From: Lachnospiraceae bacterium
GTDB taxonomy: Bacteria > Bacillota > Clostridia > Lachnospirales > Lachnospiraceae
Assembly: GCA_900765975.1 (NCBI GenBank)
Contig: CAAFTS010000095.1
Location: 1-24,833, forward strand
Reading direction: 5' to 3'
DNA length: 24,833 nucleotides
Below the pieces are notes generated by a model. It was not told the DNA's origin, did not search any database, and saw only the letters and a program-made list of their open reading frames with translations. Within the stretch, counting starts at the first letter, position 1; each line of letters begins with the position of its first letter. The translations under genes were made by a program, and so were the position numbers. Below, in pieces: positions 16,274 to 22,307 of the stretch.

Positions 16274-18283
16274 ATGAAGGTATTGATTTTAAATTCTGGT
16301 ATGGGCAGCCGTATGGGGGTACTGACATCTGAGCATCCCAAATGCATGACGGAGATTTCCAATAAAGATACTATTTTAAGCCGGCAGCTAAAAATGATAG
16401 CTGAGTCCGGTATCACAGAGGTTGTTATAACTACGGGTCTGTTTGACAGTGTACTTGTAAACTATTGCCAAAGTCTGGAACTTCCGTTGACTTATACTTT
16501 TGTAAAGAATGAACTGTATAAAGAAACCAATTATATCTATTCGATATACTGCGCAAGAGAATATTTGGATGATGATATTTTACTCATGCATGGCGATTTG
16601 GTATTTGAAAGTGCAGTCCTTGATTCTGTAGTGAATCACGAGGAAAGCTGCATGGCGGTTAGTTCTACACTCCCTCTTCCTGAAAAAGATTTTAAAGCGG
16701 TTATACATAACGGGTACATTTCCAAGATTGGCATTGAATTTTTTAATGAAGCAGTTGCAGCACAACCGCTGTATAAAATTGAAAAGCATGACTGGAAAGT
16801 ATGGCTGTCTAATATCGTGGCGTTCTGTGAGAGTGATCGTGTGGAATGCTATGCGGAAAATGCATTTAATGAGGTGTCGGAAAGGTGCTTGATTAAAGCG
16901 CTGGATGTTGAAAATAAGTTGTGCAGTGAGATTGACAGTCCGGAGGATTTGGCTGTTGTATCGAAACAGGTAAAAGAGATAGCAAATCGTACCGTATACA
17001 TGTGTTTTTCCACCGATATGATTCACAGCGGACATATTTCTATTATTAAAAAAGCTGAAAAATTGGGTAAACTGTTTGTCGGTGTACTGTCTGATGAGGC
17101 TGTCATCAGTTATAAGCGATTTCCCCTTTTACCTTACGAGGAACGACAGGCGCTGTTCGAGAATATTTCCGGTGTATACCAGGTAGTGGAACAGAAAACT
17201 TTAAGCTATAAAGAAAACCTGGAAAAGTATAAGCCAACTTACGTTGTGCACGGAGATGATTGGGTTACCGGTTTTCAAAAACCAATTCGTGATGAAGTAG
17301 TGTCGGTTCTGGCCTCTTATGGCGGAAAATTGGTAGAGTTTCCTTATTCTGCAGATGAAAAATATCAGGCGCTGGAAAATAGAGCGAGAGCGGAACTCTC
17401 ACTGCCTGATGTGCGAAGAGGAAGACTGAAAAAAGCAATTGCAATGAAAGGCACAATTACTGCAATGGAGGCGCATAGTGGTTTGACTGGCTTAATTGTG
17501 GAGAAAACAACTGCTTATCAGAATGGGGAAGCCCATCAGTTTGACGCTATGTGGGTAAGCTCGCTGTGTGACTCAACCGCAAAAGGAAAACCGGATATTG
17601 AACTAGTGGATATGACTTCACGTTTTCGAACAATTGATGACATTATGGAAGTAACTACAAAACCCATTATTTTTGACGGCGATACCGGCGGACTTACAGA
17701 ACACTTTGTCTATACTGTAAAAACGCTGGAACGCATGGGAGTTTCCATGATTATCGTGGAAGATAAGACAGGGATGAAGAAAAATTCTCTGTTTGGTAAT
17801 GAAGTGAAACAGACGCAAGATTCTATCGAAAATTTCAGCGCAAAAATTGCCGCTGGTAAACAGGCAAAACAGACGCAGGATTTTATGATAGTGGCGCGTA
17901 TCGAAAGTCTGATTTTGGAGCGCGGGATGAACGATGCCCTTACACGTGCATTTGCATTTGTGAAAGCGGGGGCAGATGGTATTATGATTCACAGCCGTAA
18001 AAAGGAGCCCGACGAAATTTTCGAGTTTGTGGAAAAATTCCGTGCACAGGAACCGGAAGTTCCCATAGTTGTGGTTCCGACCTCTTTTAATACTGTTACG
18101 GAAGAAGAATTTAAAGCGCGCGGCGTGAATGTTGTCATTTATGCAAATCAGTTGACGCGGACGGGATTCCCTGCCATGCAGAATGCGGCGCGCACAATTT
18201 TGGAAAACCATAGGGCAAAAGAATGCGATGATATATGTATGTCGATTAAAGATATTATTACATTGATTCCAGAAGAGAGCTGA
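16274..18283 (+). CDS. aepX: Three-domain fusion: nucleotidyltransferase + cytidylyltransferase-like + PEP mutase
   Basis: A 669-aa fusion. Residues 1-235 are a MobA/LicC/PntC-like sugar-type nucleotidyltransferase, with LILNSGMGSRM (4-14), HPKCM (21-25), HGD with D108, and EIDSPEDL near D221. Residues 239-375 are a GCT/TagD-like cytidylyltransferase domain with HSGH (251-254) and HGDDW (326-330), but the usual GISST-type signature is replaced by PYSADEKY. Residues 390-650 are PEP mutase, which turns PEP into phosphonopyruvate: LCDSTAKGKPD (431-441), FDGDTGG with D468 and D470, EDKTGMKKNSLFG (496-508), R542 and H573. Two-domain cytidylyltransferase-PEP mutase fusions are known; the extra N-terminal domain plausibly activates the final phosphonate with CTP. 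It is followed 12 bp later by the dehydrogenase gene. Confidence 0.93.
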   Translation: MKVLILNSGMGSRMGVLTSEHPKCMTEISNKDTILSRQLKMIAESGITEVVITTGLFDSVLVNYCQSLELPLTYTFVKNELYKETNYIYSIYCAREYLDDDILLMHGDLVFESAVLDSVVNHEESCMAVSSTLPLPEKDFKAVIHNGYISKIGIEFFNEAVAAQPLYKIEKHDWKVWLSNIVAFCESDRVECYAENAFNEVSERCLIKALDVENKLCSEIDSPEDLAVVSKQVKEIANRTVYMCFSTDMIHSGHISIIKKAEKLGKLFVGVLSDEAVISYKRFPLLPYEERQALFENISGVYQVVEQKTLSYKENLEKYKPTYVVHGDDWVTGFQKPIRDEVVSVLASYGGKLVEFPYSADEKYQALENRARAELSLPDVRRGRLKKAIAMKGTITAMEAHSGLTGLIVEKTTAYQNGEAHQFDAMWVSSLCDSTAKGKPDIELVDMTSRFRTIDDIMEVTTKPIIFDGDTGGLTEHFVYTVKTLERMGVSMIIVEDKTGMKKNSLFGNEVKQTQDSIENFSAKIAAGKQAKQTQDFMIVARIESLILERGMNDALTRAFAFVKAGADGIMIHSRKKEPDEIFEFVEKFRAQEPEVPIVVVPTSFNTVTEEEFKARGVNVVIYANQLTRTGFPAMQNAARTILENHRAKECDDICMSIKDIITLIPEES

Positions 18284-18295
18284 TGGAGGAAAGCA

Positions 18296-19420
18296 ATGAA
18301 GAAACAGGAAATATTAGTGACAGACAGCGTATTTTCTGAACTGGATTATTATTTAAAAAAGATTGGTGTAAAAAGGTTGCTTTTAGTTTGTGGGGAATCA
18401 TTTTCTTCTCTTGCCATTAGCAAAAGCTTTGAGACAATTGAAAAACGGATAGGGGTAAAGATTGTCAAATTTAGTAATTACAAACCAAATCCAACATATG
18501 ATTCAGTGGTAGAAGGGGTTAAAATTTTTCGTCAGAATAATTGCGATACCATCATGGCGGCAGGCGGCGGAAGTGCAATGGACGTAGCAAAATGTATTAA
18601 ACTTTTTTCCAACATGGATGCCTCTGTTAATTACATTGAACAAAAAATCACACCCAATGATGTTAATCTGATTGCACTGCCAACGACGGCCGGTTCAGGC
18701 AGTGAGGCGACACGGTATGCGGTAATTTATTATAATGGTGAAAAACAGTCGATTGCGGACGAAAGCTGTATTCCGTCCTGTGTTTTGATGGATGCGTCTG
18801 TCTTGAAAACATTGCCATTGTACCAAAAAAAATCTACAATGCTGGATGCATTGTGCCATTCAATGGAATCATTCTGGTCCGTGAATTCAACAGAAGAAAG
18901 TAAACAGTATTCGCGTGAAGCAATCCAATTAATGATGAAATATAAAAACGCTTATCTTGCCAATGAAGCGATTGGCAACACGGCAATGTTAAAGGCCGCT
19001 AATATAGCAGGCAAGGCGATCAATATCACTCAAACGACAGCCGGGCATGCGATGTGCTATAAGCTTACAAGCCTTTATGGAATCGCCCATGGACATGCAG
19101 CAGCATTGTGCAATGCGGCATTATGGCCCTATATGGCGCAACATATGGAAAAATGTATTGATCCGCGGGGAAAAGATTATCTTGAAGATTTGTTTCTTGA
19201 AACTGCAAGTGCTATGGGCTGCGGCTCAATAGAAGAAGCACTCACCAGATACCAGTCTATTTTGGCAGAACTGGGAATGGATGCTCCAATTATGAAAAAT
19301 GTAAGTGATCTTGAAGTGCTTACAGAATCGGTGAATCCGGCACGGTTAAGGAATAATCCGGTGAGATTGGATAAAGAAACGTTACGTTATCTGTACAAAT
19401 TAATTTTAAACATCAACTAG
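18296..19420 (+). CDS. Iron-type alcohol dehydrogenase, predicted phosphonoacetaldehyde reductase
   Basis: A 374-aa group III (Fe-dependent) alcohol dehydrogenase. The NAD(P) loop GGGSAMD is at 90-96 and the PTTAGSGSE motif at 129-137. Metal ligands are D184, H188, H251 and H265, with exactly the spacing seen in E. coli FucO (4, 63 and 14 residues). Relatives in phosphonate pathways (PhpC, FomC, DhpG) reduce phosphonoacetaldehyde to 2-hydroxyethylphosphonate. Its place between the PEP mutase and phosphonopyruvate decarboxylase genes supports that function. No 2-aminoethylphosphonate transaminase is present, so the hydroxyl rather than the amino product is predicted. ATG 18296 has GGAGG (18285-18289) six bases upstream. 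Confidence 0.9.
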   Translation: MKKQEILVTDSVFSELDYYLKKIGVKRLLLVCGESFSSLAISKSFETIEKRIGVKIVKFSNYKPNPTYDSVVEGVKIFRQNNCDTIMAAGGGSAMDVAKCIKLFSNMDASVNYIEQKITPNDVNLIALPTTAGSGSEATRYAVIYYNGEKQSIADESCIPSCVLMDASVLKTLPLYQKKSTMLDALCHSMESFWSVNSTEESKQYSREAIQLMMKYKNAYLANEAIGNTAMLKAANIAGKAINITQTTAGHAMCYKLTSLYGIAHGHAAALCNAALWPYMAQHMEKCIDPRGKDYLEDLFLETASAMGCGSIEEALTRYQSILAELGMDAPIMKNVSDLEVLTESVNPARLRNNPVRLDKETLRYLYKLILNIN

Positions 19421-19435
19421 AATGGAGTATCGCAG

Positions 19436-20557
19436 ATGAAAGTTGAATCATTTGTAAATATAATTGGCGCTGATTTTTATGCTGGTGTGCCTGATTCTCA
19501 ATTAAAAGCCCTTTGCGATTATCTCGTAAATACCTATGGAATTGATCCGCAACACCACATAATTGCAGCGAATGAGGGAAACTGTACCGGACTTGCCGCC
19601 GGCTATCACATGGCGACAGGCAAAGTGCCGGTAGTTTACATGCAAAATTCCGGTGAAGGTAATATAATTAACCCTGCTGCTTCTCTTTTAAACGAGAAAG
19701 TGTATGCAATCCCGGTTGTTTTTGTAATTGGGTGGCGCGGAGAACCTGGAGTTCATGATGAACCGCAACATATCTATCAAGGTGAGGTGACCCTAAAATT
19801 GCTGGATGATATGGGAATCGACTCTTTTATTGTAGGGAAAAATACGACGGAAGAAGAACTTCGTGATGCAATGAAAAAATTCAGAATAGGACTGGATAAG
19901 GGGCAGAGCGTGGCTTTTGTAGTTTGTAAAGGTGCGCTGTCTTATGAAACTGCGGTGAAATATGAAAATAAAAATACGATGATACGTGAACAAATTATTC
20001 AACATATTGTCCGGATTACAGGAGAAGACACGATCGTTTCAACAACAGGAAAGGCGAGCCGTGAATTATTTGAGATTCGTGAAACAAATGGACAAAGCCA
20101 CAAATATGATTTTTTGACGGTTGGGTCTATGGGCCATAGTTCGTCTATTGCTCTTGGCATTGCACTCAATAAACCTAATACAAAAGTTTGGTGTATTGAC
20201 GGCGACGGCGCTGTTTTGATGCATATGGGAGCGCTGGCAGTTCTCGGAGCTAATCATCCTGAGAATATGGTTCATATTATCATTAACAATGGCGCGCATG
20301 AAACGGTTGGCGGTATGCCTACTGCAGTGGCGAAAATTGATCTTGCAGCTATTGCAAAAGCCTGCGGTTATCCATATGCAGTAAGTGTTGCAGATTATGA
20401 TACTCTCGATATAGAACTTCTTAAGGCAAAGAATGGGAACGAATTGCGACTGATTGATGTAAAGTGTGCAATCGGTGCCAGGGGAGATCTTGGAAGACCA
20501 ACGACTACTCCATTGGAGAATAAACAGAATTTTGTGGGGTATCTGGGGAAACGATAG
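19436..20557 (+). CDS. aepY: Phosphonopyruvate decarboxylase (ThDP-dependent)
   Basis: A 373-aa enzyme that converts phosphonopyruvate to phosphonoacetaldehyde, the irreversible step that pulls the unfavourable PEP mutase reaction forward. The N-terminal pyrimidine-binding half has YAGVPDS and the cofactor-activating glutamate in AANEGN (E47). The C-terminal half has the ThDP motif from GDG (256-258) to NN (284-285), and HETVGGMPT, typical of this family. Length is standard. ATG 19436 has TGGAG (19423-19427) eight bases upstream and lies 15 bp after the dehydrogenase gene. It is the last gene of operon 1 in this window. Confidence 0.94.
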   Translation: MKVESFVNIIGADFYAGVPDSQLKALCDYLVNTYGIDPQHHIIAANEGNCTGLAAGYHMATGKVPVVYMQNSGEGNIINPAASLLNEKVYAIPVVFVIGWRGEPGVHDEPQHIYQGEVTLKLLDDMGIDSFIVGKNTTEEELRDAMKKFRIGLDKGQSVAFVVCKGALSYETAVKYENKNTMIREQIIQHIVRITGEDTIVSTTGKASRELFEIRETNGQSHKYDFLTVGSMGHSSSIALGIALNKPNTKVWCIDGDGAVLMHMGALAVLGANHPENMVHIIINNGAHETVGGMPTAVAKIDLAAIAKACGYPYAVSVADYDTLDIELLKAKNGNELRLIDVKCAIGARGDLGRPTTTPLENKQNFVGYLGKR

Positions 20558-20601
20558 CTTTAGGAATAACGTTCGGAGTACTGCTCTCATTTATGGTTTA
20601 T

Positions 20602-20623
20602 AAGGATTATTCCTTTTATATTT
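20602..20623 (+). terminator. Weak candidate terminator after operon 1
   Basis: AAGGA (20602-20606) and TCCTT (20611-20615) form a 5-bp stem with a TTAT loop, followed by TTATATTT. An alternative 7-bp pairing GGAATAA (20563-20569) / TTATTCC (20607-20613) is possible. Both are A/T-rich and weak; the position after the last gene of the operon is the main support. Confidence 0.3.
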
Positions 20624-20643
20624 GTAGGTTAATAGTGTTTATT

Positions 20644-20662
20644 TTTGTTGCATGGCAACAAA
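20644..20662. repeat. Perfect 8-bp hairpin
   Basis: TTTGTTGC (20644-20651) and GCAACAAA (20655-20662) are perfect inverted repeats with a 3-nt ATG gap. No T tract follows, so it is not an obvious terminator. It may be a structured leader element or dyad operator in the region upstream of the recombinase. Confidence 0.4.
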
Positions 20663-20864
20663 TGGATGTTGGTTCTTATGTTTAGTCCAACTGTAACATA
20701 TAAAAGAACCTTTAAATGTCGTTTTTTTGTAACTTGAAATTGGGTTGACAAATTTCTAAATACTATTATCAAATCAAACCGATTTATTTCCGGATGAATA
20801 TACTGCCTCGCGAGAGCCATCCAATCCGTTGTCGAGAGCCACCTCTTTAACCAATTTAATGAAT

Positions 20865-20893
20865 ATGTGCTTACAGAAATTTATGTGTATAAT
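20865..20893 (+). promoter_or_regulatory. Candidate promoter of the recombinase gene
   Basis: A perfect -10 hexamer TATAAT at 20888-20893 lies about 70 bases before the recombinase start codon. The -35 region at 17-bp spacing (ATGTGC, 20865-20870) is poor, so an activator or weak expression is likely. It is the best + strand -10 in the gap; a consensus TTGACA at 20745 is an alternative -35 further upstream. Confidence 0.4.
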
Positions 20894-20962
20894 AAACAGA
20901 AGATTATATCAAAACTAACTGTAGATTTATTTATACTTCGTAATTTATAAGAAAGGGCTGAA

Positions 20963-21814
20963 ATGATGTTTCCAGAGACTAACTCGATATCTATTCCCGG
21001 ATTAACCACCTATTATCATTATTTAATAGGTGAAGAAAAATCCCCCACCACCATCACCAAATACCTCCGCGACCTCCAAAAATTCCTCACCTACACCGCC
21101 GGTCGCCCCATCACCAAGGAACTGGTTATAACCTACAAGGAGGAACTAAAACAGCAATACGCCACCGCCAGCATCAACTCCATGCTGGCCTCACTGAATC
21201 ACTATTTCGATTTTGCCGGTCTCTACGAATGCAAAGTCAAGCAAATCAAACAACAACGCCGGGTTTACTGCCCAGAGGAAAAGGAACTTTCAAAAGAAGA
21301 GTACTATCGCCTCATAAAAGCCGCGCAGGAATTGCAGAAAGACCGCCTCTCCTTAATAATCCAGACCATCTGCAGTACAGGAATCCGGATCAGCGAACTG
21401 GAATGTATTACCGTCCGAGCGGCGCAAAGCGGCGTGGCCGAAGTAAACTGCAAAGGCAAGAGCCGGCAAATTTTCATTCCCCATAAGCTAAAGATGATGC
21501 TGTTAACCTATATTAAGAAGCAGCACATCCGCCAGGGTCCCATATTCATAACCAAGCAGGGCAACCCGATTAACCGCAGTAATGTATGGCGGGAGATGAA
21601 AAACCTATGTGAGATAGCGCATGTGAGAGAAAACAAAGTCTTTCCCCATAACCTCCGCCATCTTTTCGCAAAGACCTATTACAAGATGGAAAAAGACATC
21701 TCGAAGCTGGCCGACCTACTGGGACACAGCAGTATCAACACAACAAGGATTTATATCATATCATCGGGGGAAGAGCACAGGCGGCAAATTGATCGAATGA
21801 AACTCCTGCTATAA
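20963..21814 (+). CDS. Tyrosine recombinase / phage-type integrase, candidate capsule promoter invertase
   Basis: A 283-aa tyrosine recombinase with a SAM-like N-terminal core-binding domain (about 12-90) and a complete catalytic domain: R142 (TGIRISEL), K166 (CKGKSR), H229 and R232 (HNLRH), H255 (LGHSS) and nucleophile Y264 (TRIYI). Size matches small Xer/invertase-like enzymes; there is no arm-binding domain typical of larger phage integrases. AAAGGG (20952-20957) serves ATG 20963 or ATG 20966. Its 5' half uses many C-ending codons (CCC, ACC, CTC, TAC), unlike neighbouring genes, suggesting separate origin. Its 3' end is only 42 bp from the inverted repeat at 21857, so I infer that it inverts the adjacent segment. 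Excision of a mobile element is the alternative. Confidence 0.93.
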   Translation: MMFPETNSISIPGLTTYYHYLIGEEKSPTTITKYLRDLQKFLTYTAGRPITKELVITYKEELKQQYATASINSMLASLNHYFDFAGLYECKVKQIKQQRRVYCPEEKELSKEEYYRLIKAAQELQKDRLSLIIQTICSTGIRISELECITVRAAQSGVAEVNCKGKSRQIFIPHKLKMMLLTYIKKQHIRQGPIFITKQGNPINRSNVWREMKNLCEIAHVRENKVFPHNLRHLFAKTYYKMEKDISKLADLLGHSSINTTRIYIISSGEEHRRQIDRMKLLL

Positions 21815-21852
21815 GAAAGCAATTAGAATAAATGCTGGTAAAGCTTTTTATT

Positions 21853-21878
21853 TACAACATAATATAGATTATGTCGTA
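21853..21878 (-). repeat. Site 2: left inverted repeat of the putative invertible segment
   Basis: Read on the minus strand this is arm CGACATAA, spacer TCTATA, arm TTATGTTG. Positions 21857-21877 are the exact reverse complement of 22188-22208 (21 bases), so sites 2 and 3 are a perfect inverted pair with the same spacer in opposite orientation. It starts 39 bp after the recombinase stop codon. Confidence 0.85.
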
Positions 21879-21906
21879 TTATACACCTAAAAATCTAAAA
21901 CGTCTA
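21878..21906 (-). promoter_or_regulatory. Minus-strand promoter candidate P2 abutting site 2
   Basis: On the minus strand: TAGACG (-35, 21901-21906, four of six matches), 17 bp, then a perfect TATAAT (-10, 21878-21883). The -10 touches the end of the 21-bp inverted repeat, so transcription would start inside site 2. It currently points to the 3' end of the recombinase gene; after inversion it would point to the capsule genes. Confidence 0.45.
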
Positions 21907-21983
21907 TTAGAAAATTAAAAAAATCTAAATTAATTATTAATTTAATATTTTTCACTTTTCATAACATTACCCTTAATTCCCAT

Positions 21984-22012
21984 ATTATACCAATAACCTA
22001 TCGATAATGCAA
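21984..22012 (-). promoter_or_regulatory. Minus-strand promoter candidate P1 inside the invertible segment
   Basis: On the minus strand: TTGCAT (-35, 22007-22012), 17 bp, then TGG immediately before a perfect TATAAT (-10, 21984-21989), an extended -10 that compensates for the weak -35. This is the best promoter match in the switch region. It faces left, away from the capsule operon and antisense to the recombinase. Confidence 0.6.
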
Positions 22013-22186
22013 TATTATCACCAGTTGTTTTTTATTTTGCTCCCCCAAATGAAGTATCTAAAAATACAAATAACTCCATTATTTACAAAAAATCCCATCT
22101 CCTGTCTATGAAAATCCCATATTTCAAAACTCTATAAAAAAATTTCATTATTCTATTCACGCAGCAATAAAAAAATCCCAAATCCT

Positions 22187-22212
22187 CACGACATAATCTA
22201 TATTATGTGGTT
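22187..22212 (+). repeat. Site 3: right inverted repeat of the putative invertible segment
   Basis: Arm CGACATAA, spacer TCTATA (22197-22202), arm TTATGTGG. Positions 22188-22208 are the perfect inverted partner of site 2. It is also the first of three copies whose right arms begin at 22203, 22234 and 22265, exactly 31 bp apart. Confidence 0.85.
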
Positions 22213-22219
22213 TCTTTCT

Positions 22220-22241
22220 CAACATAATCTATATTATGTTG
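22220..22241 (+). repeat. Site 4: symmetric dif-like palindrome
   Basis: CAACATAA (22220-22227), spacer TCTATA (22228-22233), TTATGTTG (22234-22241). The spacer is identical to sites 2 and 3 and in the same direction as site 3, so it could pair with site 2 for inversion, or with site 3 for a 31-bp deletion. It is the most symmetric member of the set at this locus. Confidence 0.8.
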
Positions 22242-22252
22242 TTGTCCATAAA

Positions 22253-22271
22253 AACATATCAATATTATGTT
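22253..22271 (+). repeat. Site 5: degenerate copy of the palindrome
   Basis: AACATA, then TCAATA, then TTATGTT (right arm 22265-22271). It is one base shorter than sites 3 and 4 and less symmetric, but its right arm keeps the 31-bp phase. It ends 36 bp before the cpsB start codon and may be a decayed core site or a binding-only site. Confidence 0.6.
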
Positions 22272-22307
22272 ATTTCACCTGACACTATTAATGTAGGGAG
22301 TGTATCT

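Larger units (their letters stand above)
20558..20962. other. 405-bp intergenic region between operon 1 and the recombinase
   Basis: Within it: a short stem AAGGA (20602-20606) / TCCTT (20611-20615) followed by TTATATTTG, a weak candidate terminator for operon 1; a perfect 8-bp hairpin TTTGTTGC / GCAACAAA (20644-20662); TTGACA at 20745-20750, a consensus -35 with only a poor -10 downstream (TATCAA, 16-bp spacing); a direct repeat CGAGAGCCA at 20811-20819 and 20833-20841; and a perfect -10 TATAAT at 20888-20893. No coding capacity is convincing. It has none of the dif-like palindromes found further right. Confidence 0.5.
21857..22208. promoter_or_regulatory. Putative invertible promoter segment (OFF orientation in this assembly)
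   Basis: A 310-bp A/T-rich core (21878-22187) is bounded by perfect 21-bp inverted repeats that look like tyrosine-recombinase core sites, beside a tyrosine recombinase gene and upstream of a capsule operon. Seen: repeats, spacing and promoter-like hexamers on the minus strand only. Known: phase-variable capsule loci in Bacteroides use recombinase-driven inversion of such promoters. Inferred: inversion would turn the promoters toward cpsB at 22308, so the present orientation is OFF. Alternatives are an operator array or a mobile-element attachment region. Confidence 0.68.
21815..22307. other. 493-bp A/T-rich switch region between recombinase and second capsule operon
   Basis: No coding potential is convincing. 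It holds four related palindromes (sites 2-5 at 21853-21878, 22187-22212, 22220-22241 and 22253-22271), two minus-strand promoter candidates (21984-22012 and 21878-21906), long A-runs on the + strand around 22133-22176, and the ribosome site of cpsB copy 2 (AGGGAG, 22295-22300). The segment inside the outer inverted repeats has no convincing + strand promoter. Confidence 0.8.

Noticed and set aside
17618..18211. Minus-strand open frame opposite the PEP mutase domain
   Set aside because: It lies entirely within a conserved catalytic domain on the + strand and has no features of its own.
20963..21814. Recombinase as the integrase of a mobile element carrying the capsule genes
   Set aside because: No tRNA, excisionase, mobilisation genes or direct-repeat attachment ends are visible; the inverted repeat pair beside it is a simpler explanation, though not excluded.
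22187..22271. Palindromes read as intrinsic terminators
   Set aside because: They are A/T-rich, precede a gene rather than follow one, and have no downstream T tract; their shared spacers and inverted pairing fit recombination sites better.
21853..22271. Repeated palindromes as a CRISPR array
   Set aside because: Copies are few, in mixed orientation, with 31-bp periodicity including the repeat itself, no unique spacers of regular length and no cas genes.
22236..22307. Upstream ATG extension of cpsB copy 2
   Set aside because: The ATG is inside palindrome site 4, lacks a ribosome site and adds residues absent from the family; ATG 22308 has a well-placed AGGGAG.
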